Shown here one piece after another: positions 39,037 through 47,909 of a DNA stretch of 64,000 nt. Position numbers and translations under genes: made by a program. The stretch is from CBDDBH01 sp965225625. GTDB taxonomy: Bacteria; Pseudomonadota; Gammaproteobacteria; JADZEE01. The notes under the pieces were generated by a model. The model did not search any database. It had not been told where the DNA came from and saw only the letters and a list, made by a program, of their open reading frames with translations. Positions within the stretch are counted from its first letter, which is position 1. Every line of letters begins with the position of its first letter. The stretch spans positions 1-64,000 of the forward strand of contig CBDDBH010000029.1 in the NCBI GenBank assembly GCA_965225625.1. The letters run 5' to 3'.

Positions 39037-39756
39037 TCAGGATTCTTGTTTGGCGGCGGCTGCCGCATCTTCGTCCACCGGCTCAGCCTTAGCCTCGGCG
39101 GATGCAGTCTCAACAGGCGCTGCCTCGGCGGGCGCAGCCGCTTCGGCGCCGGTCTGCTCGACCTCAACTTGCGTACCGGCGCTATCCTGCGTCTCGGATT
39201 CCACAACGGTTGCGGCATCTGCTGCCGGTTCACTGGCCTCAGCGCCATCGTCCGTCGCCGCGGCAGACGGTGTGGGTTCCGAGGTCTCAGCACCAGCGTC
39301 TGACGGCGCTGCGGCTTCCACGACCTCGCTTTGAGGTTTCTCTGCCGGCACTTCCACGGGCTGGACCTTCGGCGCACGGTCCGCTTCATGATGGCCGCGC
39401 GTGGAACCGGAACTGCGCCCGGTTTCTTCGGAATCGTCGCCCGATTTGGCGAGCATAGACGGCTCAATAACCGCTTCACGCCTAAGCATGATTAGATTGC
39501 GGATCACCGCGTCGTTGAATCTAAATGCGCTGGAAATCTCGGTCAGAGTCTCGTTTCCAACTTCGATATTCATGAGCACGTAGTGTGCCTTATGAACCTT
39601 GTTAATCGGGAAGGCGAGCTGGCGCCGCCCCCAATCCTCTAAGCGATGTATATTGCCGCCGCCGTTTTCAATCATTTTGCGGTAGCGATCGAGCATGGCA
39701 TCAACCTGCTCGCTCTGGTCAGGGTGGACCAGAAACACGATTTCGTAATGTCGCAT
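39037..39756 (-). CDS. rpsF: 30S ribosomal protein S6 with long acidic C-terminal extension
   Basis: 239 residues, of which only the first about 105 are the S6 fold (MRHYEIVFLVHPDQSEQV, EDWGRRQLAFPINK, KAHYVLMNIEV, FRFNDAVIRNLIM). The other about 130 residues are Ala/Glu/Pro/Ser/Thr-rich, strongly acidic and free of predicted fold. Usual S6 length is about 100-135 residues, and in E. coli the tail is a short run of Glu residues. The ribosome binding site is AAGGAGA before ATG 39756. The leader on the minus strand holds a small stem (AGCCG-ATTGG-CGGCT, 39807-39821) that could be part of an S6:S18 autoregulatory element. Confidence 0.93.
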   Translation of the reverse strand: MRHYEIVFLVHPDQSEQVDAMLDRYRKMIENGGGNIHRLEDWGRRQLAFPINKVHKAHYVLMNIEVGNETLTEISSAFRFNDAVIRNLIMLRREAVIEPSMLAKSGDDSEETGRSSGSTRGHHEADRAPKVQPVEVPAEKPQSEVVEAAAPSDAGAETSEPTPSAAATDDGAEASEPAADAATVVESETQDSAGTQVEVEQTGAEAAAPAEAAPVETASAEAKAEPVDEDAAAAAKQES

Positions 39757-39873
39757 ATGGTCTCCTTACGGATAAAGCCTCCCGCGTCAATCGCAGTGAG
39801 GCAAGGAGCCGCCAATCGGCTATGTTAGGAAGGCAGCGGATTGTACGTGAGTCACCCACATAATGCACGAAGG

Positions 39874-40614
39874 CTAGCGCCGTTGGCGCAGGACCTCATA
39901 AAGCAGCACGCCCGCGCTGACCGACACATTGAGACTCTCAACCCGGCCAGCCATGGGGATCTGAATAGTTTCGTCACACAAACGCTCCGTGAGAGCGCGC
40001 ATGCCGCGCCCTTCCCCGCCCAGCACAATCGCCAGAGCGCCGGTTAAATCGGCATCAAACAATGACTTACTAGCGCGTTGGCTGGCGCCGATCACCCGCA
40101 CCCCTGCTTGCTTTATATGTTCCAGACCGCGGGCCAGGTTACTTAAGGCGTAAACTGGCACGACCTCTGCCGCGCCGCTGGCAGCCTTATAGACCGCGGG
40201 CGTCAAACCCACGCCACGGTGGCGCGGAATGATGACGGCGTCGACCCCAACCGCATCGGCGCTACGCAGGCAGGCACCGAAATTGTTGGGGTCCTCGACG
40301 CTATCGAGTACCAACAGCAGCAAATTGTCTCCGGCTGCGGCCAATAATTGGCGCAGTTCCGCCTCGCCTGCCAGCGTCGGCGTGCGCCGTCGCAAGGCGA
40401 CGCCCTGGTGTAATGCGCCAGCGACTAGTTTTTCCAGTGTCTTGCGTTCGACCCGCTGCGTGGCAACGCCAGAGTCCTTCCCTGCCTTCTCAAGCGACGC
40501 AAGAGCCGCGTCATTGCGGCCTTTTTGCAGCCACAATTCGAGCGCTTGCTCCGGTGCCGTCTGTAAAGCGTGACGGACGGCGTGGATCCCGTATATCAGT
40601 TGGTTTTCGCGCAT
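39874..40614 (-). CDS. rlmB: 23S rRNA (guanosine-2'-O-)-methyltransferase RlmB
   Basis: SpoU-family 2'-O-methyltransferase acting on G2251 of 23S rRNA. ATG at 40614 gives NQLIYGIHAVRHAL. The substrate-binding domain is followed by the knotted SPOUT domain with LVLDSVEDPNNFGACLRSADA, IIPRHRGVGLTPAVYKAASGA, LGGEGRGMRALTERLCDE and SLNVSVSAGVLLYEVLRQR. 246 residues, normal length. It begins one base after the rnr stop. Confidence 0.93.
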   Translation of the reverse strand: MRENQLIYGIHAVRHALQTAPEQALELWLQKGRNDAALASLEKAGKDSGVATQRVERKTLEKLVAGALHQGVALRRRTPTLAGEAELRQLLAAAGDNLLLLVLDSVEDPNNFGACLRSADAVGVDAVIIPRHRGVGLTPAVYKAASGAAEVVPVYALSNLARGLEHIKQAGVRVIGASQRASKSLFDADLTGALAIVLGGEGRGMRALTERLCDETIQIPMAGRVESLNVSVSAGVLLYEVLRQRR

Positions 40615-40615
40615 T

Positions 40616-42826
40616 TCAGGTTTTGCGGCGCCGGCGCACACTACGCTTACGCGGTGCGGCACGGACCGGCTCGCCTGCTAATTCCAAGTCAATTCGCCGA
40701 TCGTCGACACTGACGCTCGCGACGATGACTTCGAGCTTTTGGCCGAGCCGGTAGCTGCGTCCGGAACGCTCCCCGGTTAGGCGATGACGTATCGGGTCAA
40801 ACTGATAATAGTCGTGTCTTAAATTGCTTACGTGGATTAGCCCGTCTATGAACACATCGTCTAACTGCACAAATAATCCAAAACCGGTTACACCTTGAAT
40901 CATCCCTGAAAATTTCTGGCCTACCTTATTGACCATGTATTCACACTTAAGTGATGCCACCGCATGTCCGGCAGCCTCGTCGCCGCGTCGCTCCAGGGTT
41001 GAAGCGTACTCCGCTATGGCGCGCACATCTTCCACGGTATACGGATAGGCTTTGGAACGCGAGTGAATACATTGGCGGATAGCGCGGTGAACCATCAGGT
41101 CGGGATAACGGCGTATGGGCGAGGTGAAATGGGTATAGCGCTCCAACGCCAGTCCGAAATGTCCTTTCGTCTCAGGACTGTACACCGCCAGTCGTAAGCT
41201 TCTGAGCAGCAGGGTGGTGATCAGGTGCGCATCATCCCGCCCGGCTGCCGCGCGCAATAGCTTCGTGTATTCACTCGGCGTGGGCGCGTTTGACCCGGGA
41301 AACTGCAAACCCAGTTCCCGTATCACCGTGCGCAGGTCATCCACCTTTTCCGCCGCGGGTGGTTCGTGGATCCGATAGATTGCGGGCGCATCGGTCCGCG
41401 ATAACAACTCCGCTGCGGCGACGTTGGCGGCAATCATGCATTCCTCGATAATGCGGTGTGCGTCGGTGCGTTCGTACGGCGTTATTGCCTCGATTTTCTT
41501 GTCTGCTCCAAATACAAAACGTGCTTCAGTCGTATCGAGCGCCAGCGCTCCACGCTGATCGCGTTTGCGTTTCAGGCGTTTGTACAGGCGGTGTAACTCT
41601 TCAAGTCGCGGTACCAGCGCTTGATATTTTTTCCGCATCAACCGGTTGCGGTCAATGAGAATTTCCCCGACGGCCGTATAGGTAAGGCGTGCGGCAGAGC
41701 GCATGACCGCGTCATAAAACTCGTAGTCCGTCAGGTTACCGTTGCGGTCTACCTGCATTTCACATACCAGGCACAGGCGCTCAACGTCCGGCTTCAACGA
41801 GCAAATACCTGCCGACAGCGGGTCGGGCAACATCGGTACCACACGATCAGGGAAATACACCGAAGTTCCTCGCTCATACGCGGCCTGGTCCAGCGCGGTT
41901 CCCGGTTTGATGTAATGACTGACATCGGCGATTGCTACCAGCAAACGCCAACCCTCGCCGTCGCGTTCGCAATACACGGCGTCATCGAAGTCGCGAGCGT
42001 CCTCGCCATCTATCGTTAGCAGCGGCGTGTCTCGCAGATCGCGACGCTGGCGTAGATCTGTAGCGCGTACTTGATCGGGTATTCGCCCGAGTTCATCAGT
42101 AACCTGCGCTGTCCACTCATGCGGTAGCGCGAATGCACGTATTGCCATATCGGCTTCCATGCCGGGCGCCATGTGTTCTCCCAAGACCTCGATTATGTTG
42201 CCCGCCGGTTGGTTGTGCTCGTCCGGCTGTCGAGTAATGGCCACGACCACGATCTGGCCATTACTTGCTGCTCCACGCTGAACAGCTGGGATCAGAATGT
42301 CCTGGTGTATTCGTCGGTTGTCCGGCACGACATAGCCGCCTTGCGCTTCGGAAAAATAGCGCCCGGCCACTTGTTGGTTGGCGCGCTCGAGAATTTCTAC
42401 AATACCCCCTTGCCGACGCCCACGGTGATCGACGCCATTTAAACGCGCTACGATTCGGTCGCCATGCAATAGCCTGCGCATCTGCCGCGCGTCGATGTGT
42501 AGATCGTCGCCGCCAGCATCCGGGATCAGAAAGCCGAAGCCATCCTTGTGTCCTACCACCCGTCCGACAATCAATCCCATCTTGGTCGCTGGTCCATATT
42601 CCCCACGCCGCGTGACCACCAATTGACCATCCCCGACCATGTCATCGAGTCGACGTTTAAGAACTCTGCGTCGCGCTGGATCCTCGGCTAATGCACTACC
42701 AAGCGCGGCAAATGATTGGGGTCCATCGCAAACCTGCAAATGCTTAAGAATCACCGAAGGCGACAGCGCCTCGCGTGCTTTAGCCACTTTTCGTGTTTTT
42801 GCTTTGGATTTTCGCGGAGTTCGCAT
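40616..42826 (-). CDS. rnr: Ribonuclease R
   Basis: 3'-5' exoribonuclease that degrades structured RNA. 736 residues. An N-terminal winged-helix region precedes cold-shock domains (GFGFLIPDAGGDDLHID). The RNB catalytic domain has DGEDARDFDDAVYCER with the metal-binding aspartates, SHYIKPGTALDQAAYERGTS and HFTSPIRRYPDLMVHRAI. A C-terminal S1 domain (GVTGFGLFVQLDDVFIDGLI) and a short basic tail follow. It is divergent from tRNA-Leu; the tRNA promoter -35 box touches its start codon. Confidence 0.94.
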   Translation of the reverse strand: MRTPRKSKAKTRKVAKAREALSPSVILKHLQVCDGPQSFAALGSALAEDPARRRVLKRRLDDMVGDGQLVVTRRGEYGPATKMGLIVGRVVGHKDGFGFLIPDAGGDDLHIDARQMRRLLHGDRIVARLNGVDHRGRRQGGIVEILERANQQVAGRYFSEAQGGYVVPDNRRIHQDILIPAVQRGAASNGQIVVVAITRQPDEHNQPAGNIIEVLGEHMAPGMEADMAIRAFALPHEWTAQVTDELGRIPDQVRATDLRQRRDLRDTPLLTIDGEDARDFDDAVYCERDGEGWRLLVAIADVSHYIKPGTALDQAAYERGTSVYFPDRVVPMLPDPLSAGICSLKPDVERLCLVCEMQVDRNGNLTDYEFYDAVMRSAARLTYTAVGEILIDRNRLMRKKYQALVPRLEELHRLYKRLKRKRDQRGALALDTTEARFVFGADKKIEAITPYERTDAHRIIEECMIAANVAAAELLSRTDAPAIYRIHEPPAAEKVDDLRTVIRELGLQFPGSNAPTPSEYTKLLRAAAGRDDAHLITTLLLRSLRLAVYSPETKGHFGLALERYTHFTSPIRRYPDLMVHRAIRQCIHSRSKAYPYTVEDVRAIAEYASTLERRGDEAAGHAVASLKCEYMVNKVGQKFSGMIQGVTGFGLFVQLDDVFIDGLIHVSNLRHDYYQFDPIRHRLTGERSGRSYRLGQKLEVIVASVSVDDRRIDLELAGEPVRAAPRKRSVRRRRKT

Positions 42827-42854
42827 TGACTCACCAAGGTCGGTTCGGTAGATT
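42826..42854 (+). promoter_or_regulatory. Sigma70 promoter of tRNA-Leu
   Basis: TTGACT (42826-42831) and TAGATT (42849-42854) are separated by 17 bases, followed by GC-rich GCGCC, as in stringently controlled stable-RNA promoters. The predicted start is about seven bases before the mature tRNA. Confidence 0.7.
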
Positions 42855-42867
42855 GCGCCTTCGTTCG

Positions 42868-42954
42868 GCCGAGGTGGCGGAATTGGTAGACGCGCTAGCT
42901 TCAGGTGCTAGTGGGGGAAACCCCGTGGAGGTTCAAGTCCTCTCCTCGGCACCA
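42868..42954 (+). tRNA. tRNA-Leu (anticodon CAG)
   Basis: 87 bases including encoded CCA. The acceptor arms GCCGAGG and CCTCGGC pair perfectly. D-arm GGCGGAATTGGTAGACGC, anticodon CAG at 42902-42904 in loop CTTCAGG, a long class II variable arm (GGGGGAAACCCC), and T-loop GGTTCAAGTCC are all present. A six-pair stem (ATGCTT-CC-AAGCAT, 42956-42969) follows but without a T run. Confidence 0.97.
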
Positions 42955-43022
42955 GATGCTTCCAAGCATGCCGTGCCTCACCCACCGTTGTAATCCCATT
43001 TCCAGCGTGGGTTCGCTTCCAG

Positions 43023-44315
43023 CTAATCGAATGGCTGGTGCCTGATAATGATATCGGCGCGATCCGGCCCGGTTGAAATCATGTCGATACGGGTCTCACA
43101 GATCTCCGCGATGCGTTCCAGATAGGCGCGTGCATTGTTCGGCAGCGCGTCGTAGTCCCTCAGACCTAAGGTCGAATCCGTCCATCCCGACATCGACTCG
43201 TAGATCGGCTCACAGTCGGCAAACGCGTCCGCTCCGACGGGCGGTGTCTTGCGCACGGCGCCGTTATATCGGTAGCCGGTACACAATTGCAACTCGTCCA
43301 AGCCGTCAAGGACATCGAGCTTGGTAATACACAGGCCCGACAAACTGTTGATCTGACCTGCACGCCGCAAAGCCACCGCGTCAAACCAGCCACATCGCCG
43401 CGGCCGCCCAGTGGTTGCGCCAAACTCATCACCACGGCTTTGCAGATGCTCGGCCAAATCGTCGGAAAGTTCCGTCGGAAACGGACCCGAGCCCACGCGC
43501 GTCGTGTATGCCTTGGTGATGCCGAGCACATAATGGAAACAACGCAAACCCGCGCCGGTGCCGGTGGCGGCGGTGCCGGCAGTCGTGTTAGACGAGGTAA
43601 CATATGGATAGGTTCCGTGGTCAACGTCGAGCAATGTTCCCTGCGCGCCCTCGAACAAGACGTTCTCACCGGCCGCCTGCAAGTCATACAAACTCTCAGT
43701 GACATCCGACACCATCGGCAAAATAAACTCGGCATTGCGCATGCAATTGTCGAGAATAGCCTGGAAATCCAGGGGTTCATGCAAGTAATAGTTCTTTAAC
43801 ACGAAGTTGTGATAGTCGAGCACTTCGCCGAGTTTCGCGGCAAAGCGCTCACGGTGCGCAAGCTCCCCTACGCGCAGCGCCCGCCGCGCGACCTTGTCCT
43901 CGTAACACGGTCCGATACCCCGACCCGTAGTGCCGATCGGGTGTTTACCGCGCGCTTTTTCACGCGCATGATCCAAGGCAACGTGATACTGAAGCAAAAG
44001 CGGACAAGCCTCGCTGATGTGCAGACGTTCTCGTGCAGGAACATCGTTGCCCTCCAGCATCTCAATTTCTTCAAGCAGAGCATCGGGAGACACGACTACG
44101 CCATTGCCGATATAGCAGCGCACTCCCTCACGCAAGACCCCTGATGGGATTAGGTGCAAAATCGTTTTCTTACCGTCTATGACCACCGTGTGTCCGGCGT
44201 TGTGGCCACCTTGGAAACGCACCACGGCGCCGCTGCGCTCGGTGAGCATATCCACCACTTTACCTTTGCCCTCGTCACCCCATTGGGTACCGATTACCAC
44301 AACGTTCTTACCCAT
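43023..44315 (-). CDS. purA: Adenylosuccinate synthetase
   Basis: Couples IMP and aspartate with GTP in AMP synthesis. ATG at 44315 gives MGKNVVVIGTQWGDEGKGK (GTP-binding loop and catalytic Asp), FQGGHNAGHTVV, GTTGRGIGPCYEDK, EGAQGTLLDVDHGTYPYVTS and GRPRRCGWFDAVALRRA. 430 residues, normal length. Its ATG overlaps the hisZ stop by one base, the usual hisZ-purA arrangement. Confidence 0.96.
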   Translation of the reverse strand: MGKNVVVIGTQWGDEGKGKVVDMLTERSGAVVRFQGGHNAGHTVVIDGKKTILHLIPSGVLREGVRCYIGNGVVVSPDALLEEIEMLEGNDVPARERLHISEACPLLLQYHVALDHAREKARGKHPIGTTGRGIGPCYEDKVARRALRVGELAHRERFAAKLGEVLDYHNFVLKNYYLHEPLDFQAILDNCMRNAEFILPMVSDVTESLYDLQAAGENVLFEGAQGTLLDVDHGTYPYVTSSNTTAGTAATGTGAGLRCFHYVLGITKAYTTRVGSGPFPTELSDDLAEHLQSRGDEFGATTGRPRRCGWFDAVALRRAGQINSLSGLCITKLDVLDGLDELQLCTGYRYNGAVRKTPPVGADAFADCEPIYESMSGWTDSTLGLRDYDALPNNARAYLERIAEICETRIDMISTGPDRADIIIRHQPFD

Positions 44316-45511
44316 CAGACGTCCGTTCCCCGCACCAGCGCAAGCCACTCACCATCGACCAGACGCAGCTCACGCGCACAACCCATTTCAGCGGCTCCGC
44401 CGTGCTGGCCAGGCAACCCAACGACAACGCATTCGCCCTGCGCGCGCAGGCTAACCACCGCGGCCGCCAGCGCCGTGTCATCATCGACTGGTGCAAAAAT
44501 CGCAGATGCTGCGGGCGGGTCGGATTCCGCAAGAATGCTGGTCAAGTGTTTCAGATCCGTGCTGAATCCCGTCGCCGCGCGCGCCCGGCCAAACACCTCA
44601 CCGATATCATCATAACGCCCGCCCCAGGCGAGCGCCCGCCCCTGGCCCGCTACGAATGCCTCAAACATGACACCGGTGTGATAGTGGTAACCACGCATTT
44701 CTGCCAAATCTATATACAATTCAATCTGTGGGGCACGTTTGGCCACCAACTCGGCGATCTTTGCGAGCTCCGCGATCCCTGAATGAACCTGCTCGCTCGA
44801 ATCCGCAAGCTCATCCCGCGCGGCCGCGAGCACCTGAACGTCTCCGTTCAAGTCAATCAAGGCAGCAAGTGCCGCAGCATCGGCAGTGGCGACATTTCGC
44901 TCAGCCAATATCTCGTGTAAATCGGCAGCGGACTTACGCTGCAGCGCATCGAACACATGACTTTCATCTTCCAACGTTATCCCCGCCTGCTTGACGAGAC
45001 CACGAAAAATCCCGATGTGCCCAAGATTGACAAACACTGACTTCAGACCCGTCTGATTCAGCGTTTCCACCATTAAACACAGGATTTCGACATCGCTCTC
45101 AAGCCCGGCATGACCATACAGCTCTGCGCCCACCTGTAGTGGATTGCGTGAACCAGCGAAACCGTCAGGAAGCGTATGCAGCACCGAACCCAAATAGCAC
45201 AGGCGAGTGGGCACATCCCGTTTCAAAGTATGTGCGTCAATGCGCGCAACCTGCGGAGTCATGTCCGCGCGAATGCCCATAGACCGGCCGGTTGCCTGAT
45301 CAATTAACTTGAAGGTCTGTAAATCCAGATCTGAACCAAGTCCGGTGAGCAGTGATTCGAGGTACTCGATCATCGGCGGCACTACCAGTTCGTAGCCCCA
45401 GGACGCAAACAAATCCAGGATTGAGCGGCGCACGCGCTCAAGGCGTGCCGCCTCTGGTGGCAACACTTCATCGATTCCTTCGGGTAACAACCAGCGATCG
45501 CGCGTACTCAT
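44315..45511 (-). CDS. hisZ: ATP phosphoribosyltransferase regulatory subunit HisZ
   Basis: 398 residues, related to histidyl-tRNA synthetase but without charging activity. RWLLPEGIDEVLPPEAARLE, ATGRSMGIRADMTPQVARID, and RGYHYHTGVMFEAFVAGQG correspond to the class II core. It works with a short-form HisG encoded elsewhere. Its presence implies that this organism has the HisG-short/HisZ type of histidine synthesis. Confidence 0.93.
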   Translation of the reverse strand: MSTRDRWLLPEGIDEVLPPEAARLERVRRSILDLFASWGYELVVPPMIEYLESLLTGLGSDLDLQTFKLIDQATGRSMGIRADMTPQVARIDAHTLKRDVPTRLCYLGSVLHTLPDGFAGSRNPLQVGAELYGHAGLESDVEILCLMVETLNQTGLKSVFVNLGHIGIFRGLVKQAGITLEDESHVFDALQRKSAADLHEILAERNVATADAAALAALIDLNGDVQVLAAARDELADSSEQVHSGIAELAKIAELVAKRAPQIELYIDLAEMRGYHYHTGVMFEAFVAGQGRALAWGGRYDDIGEVFGRARAATGFSTDLKHLTSILAESDPPAASAIFAPVDDDTALAAAVVSLRAQGECVVVGLPGQHGGAAEMGCARELRLVDGEWLALVRGTDV

Positions 45512-45521
45512 TTTTGCAATA

Positions 45522-45707
45522 TCATCTAATCATATACAGCAGCAATACGCCGCCTAACATGCTGCTTAAACCCGCGAAACGCAACGTGGCATCGTCGAGT
45601 CGGGAGAGCATAAGTAAGGCATTTCGTAAACGCTCTGGAGCCAGAAACGGCCCGATTCCTTCAATGACCAGAACTAATCCGATTGCCACGAGAACATCAT
45701 GCCACAT
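45522..45707 (-). CDS. DUF2065 (YjeT-like) small membrane protein
   Basis: 61 residues with two hydrophobic helices (VLVAIGLVLVIEGIGPFL and AGLSSMLGGVLLLYMIR) joined by the basic PERLRNALLMLSRLDD. The pattern and position between hflC and hisZ match the YjeT family. Function unknown. Confidence 0.85.
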   Translation of the reverse strand: MWHDVLVAIGLVLVIEGIGPFLAPERLRNALLMLSRLDDATLRFAGLSSMLGGVLLLYMIR

Positions 45708-45820
45708 AGGAATTACCGCAACTTGATTGCACGCCTAACGGCATGGTCCACTACGATCGGGCGATTACAGAAATTCGAGTCGGGTAATGCCGGGACGTCA
45801 ATTCATCGACCCGACCAACC

Positions 45821-46684
45821 TCATGGATTCATCGAATTTTTGAAATACTTGAAGAATTCCGAATCCGGCTCCAACACGAGAATATCGTTTTTGTTGCCGA
45901 AGCTGGAGCGGTAGGCATTCAGGCTGCGGTATAGCGCGTAGAACTCCTCGTCTCGGCCGTAGGCGTTCGCATATATCGCGGCGGCGGTTGCATCACCCTC
46001 ACCGCGCGTGGTCTCGGATTCGCGATAGGCTTCAGCCAGAATCACGATCCGCTCGCGGTCAGCATTCGCTCTAATACGCTCGGCCGCCTCCTCACCTCTG
46101 GAACGATGATCCCTGGCCACGCGTTCGCGTTCCGCGCGCATGCGCTGGTAAACCGAATTGCTGACTTCGGCCGGCAAATCAATGCGCTTCACGCGCACGT
46201 CAATGATTTGCATACCTAGATCTTTCACCTGATTGTTGGCAGCCTCGGTAACATGCGTCATGATTTCGCCGCGCTCACCGGACACGACTTCCTTTACCGT
46301 TCTGTTACCAAATTGTTCACGCAGCGCCGCGTCAACCTTTTGAAATAGCAGGATGCCCGCACCCACTTGGTCGCCTCGTGTGGCCTTGAAATACCGCTCC
46401 ACATCGTCAATGCGCCAACGTACATAGGAGTCAACAATAACGTCCTTCTTCTCGCCCGTGAGGTAACGTTCAGGTCTGGAGTCTACTTTCAACAAGCGCC
46501 GATCGAACTTACGCACGTTGTTGTAAAAAGGGACCATGAAATGCAATCCGGGCGCATAGTCGGAGCGATGGATCTCACCCAACTTCAGCAGGATGGCACG
46601 TTCCCGCTCATTTACCGTAAATATCGACAGGTAAGCGATCACGACAACGACAGCAAGCGTAATGAATGTGCGTGGTGCAAGCAT
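45821..46684 (-). CDS. hflC: FtsH protease modulator HflC (SPFH family)
   Basis: 287 residues. An N-terminal anchor (TFITLAVVVVIAYLSIFTV) is followed by an SPFH/band 7 domain with VNERERAILLKLGEI, YAPGLHFMVPFYNNVRKFDRR and RVKRIDLPAEVSNSVYQRM. A helical C-terminal part ends with RSLNAYRSSFGNKNDILVLE. It forms a large periplasmic assembly with HflK that controls FtsH. Its start overlaps the stop of hflK by one base. Confidence 0.94.
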   Translation of the reverse strand: MLAPRTFITLAVVVVIAYLSIFTVNERERAILLKLGEIHRSDYAPGLHFMVPFYNNVRKFDRRLLKVDSRPERYLTGEKKDVIVDSYVRWRIDDVERYFKATRGDQVGAGILLFQKVDAALREQFGNRTVKEVVSGERGEIMTHVTEAANNQVKDLGMQIIDVRVKRIDLPAEVSNSVYQRMRAERERVARDHRSRGEEAAERIRANADRERIVILAEAYRESETTRGEGDATAAAIYANAYGRDEEFYALYRSLNAYRSSFGNKNDILVLEPDSEFFKYFKNSMNP

Positions 46685-47817
46685 TAGCGAGCCCCCCGCG
46701 CGCGGTTGCGCTCGCGCTGCTCAGCGCCCGGTGACATGGTCGCGCGCGATTGACCTACCCCGGGCTGACTGCCCCCTAATTCATCATCGCTCGAACGCTT
46801 CACAATATCACCCAGCGGTAAGAACATAATATTGTTGGAACCCTGGACGTCCAAAAGCACTTTGGAGCTGTTCGCGAGTACGGACTCCACCGCCTCAAGA
46901 TACAGACGTTTGCGCGTTATCTCCGGCGCCTTCTGGTATTCGGCGAGTACATTGGTGAAGCGTGAGGTTTCGCCGGTCGCGCCGGCAATTACGCGATCGT
47001 GATAACCATTTGCTTCCTGTACCTGGCGTGCAGCCGCGCCCCGCGCTCCCGGCAGGATCTCATTGTGATATGCCTGGGCTTCGTTGATTACCCGTTGTTC
47101 GTCCTCACGCGCCTTGATGGCATCGTCAAACGCGGCCTTCACTTCATCCGGTGGCTTGGCCGGCCGCATGTTCACACTGTCGATGAGCAAGCCCGTCTGA
47201 TATTCGTCGAGTATGAACTGGAGCTGCTCTTTCGTTCTGCTTTGGATCTGGCTGCGGCCTGCGGTCAGCACAAAATCCATCTCGCTGGTGCCTATAACCT
47301 CTCGCACCGCGGTTTCGGTCGCCTGGCGCAACGCGTTATCGGGTTCCTCGACCTTGATCCAGTAATCGACTACATTCTTGATTTTGTATTGCACCGCGAG
47401 CTCGATGTCGACGATATTTTCATCCTTTGTCAACATCGTCGCTTGATGAGAAATATCGCGGATCTGATCGACGTCGACCGTTTCCACCGTTTCAATGGGG
47501 CGCGGCCAGCGCAGGCTCAGACCGGGCTGCAAGGTCGCGACGTATTTGCCAAAGCGCAGCACCACACCGCGTTCGGCCGGTTGGATGATATAAGCGCATT
47601 CCACCACCAACGCGAGAGCGGCAACGATTACGATGACCGTCCACACCATCGGATTGCTTGGTCCGCCGCTGCCGCCGCGGCTCGAGCCACCACCACCGAA
47701 CAGGCCGCCCAGTTTGTCCTGCATTTTGCGCACGACTTCGTCCAGATCGGGTGGACCACCGCCGCCATTGCGCCGTCCGCCCCATGGGTCCTTATCGCCG
47801 GGTTCATTCCAGGCCAT
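46684..47817 (-). CDS. hflK: FtsH protease modulator HflK (SPFH family)
   Basis: 377 residues. The Gly-rich N-terminus (MAWNEPGDKDPWGGRRNGGG, then DLDEVVRKMQDKLGGLFGGG) is typical. One transmembrane helix precedes IIQPAERGVVLRFGKY and the SPFH domain (QATMLTKDENIVDIELAVQY, DSVNMRPAKPPDEVKAAFDD). The C-terminus is Gln/Arg-rich. Partner of HflC. Confidence 0.95.
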   Translation of the reverse strand: MAWNEPGDKDPWGGRRNGGGGPPDLDEVVRKMQDKLGGLFGGGGSSRGGSGGPSNPMVWTVIVIVAALALVVECAYIIQPAERGVVLRFGKYVATLQPGLSLRWPRPIETVETVDVDQIRDISHQATMLTKDENIVDIELAVQYKIKNVVDYWIKVEEPDNALRQATETAVREVIGTSEMDFVLTAGRSQIQSRTKEQLQFILDEYQTGLLIDSVNMRPAKPPDEVKAAFDDAIKAREDEQRVINEAQAYHNEILPGARGAAARQVQEANGYHDRVIAGATGETSRFTNVLAEYQKAPEITRKRLYLEAVESVLANSSKVLLDVQGSNNIMFLPLGDIVKRSSDDELGGSQPGVGQSRATMSPGAEQRERNRARGAR

Positions 47818-47909
47818 TGTGCTTCAACTCCAAAATGTGCTTATCAACTCAGAAGGGTGAACGATTGTACGGGGCCAGGATACTCCGCTGCAAGGAATCC
47901 TTGGCCCGG

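Noticed and set aside
42956..42969. Terminator after tRNA-Leu
   Set aside because: Only six pairs with a two-base loop and no T run, so not supportable as a terminator.
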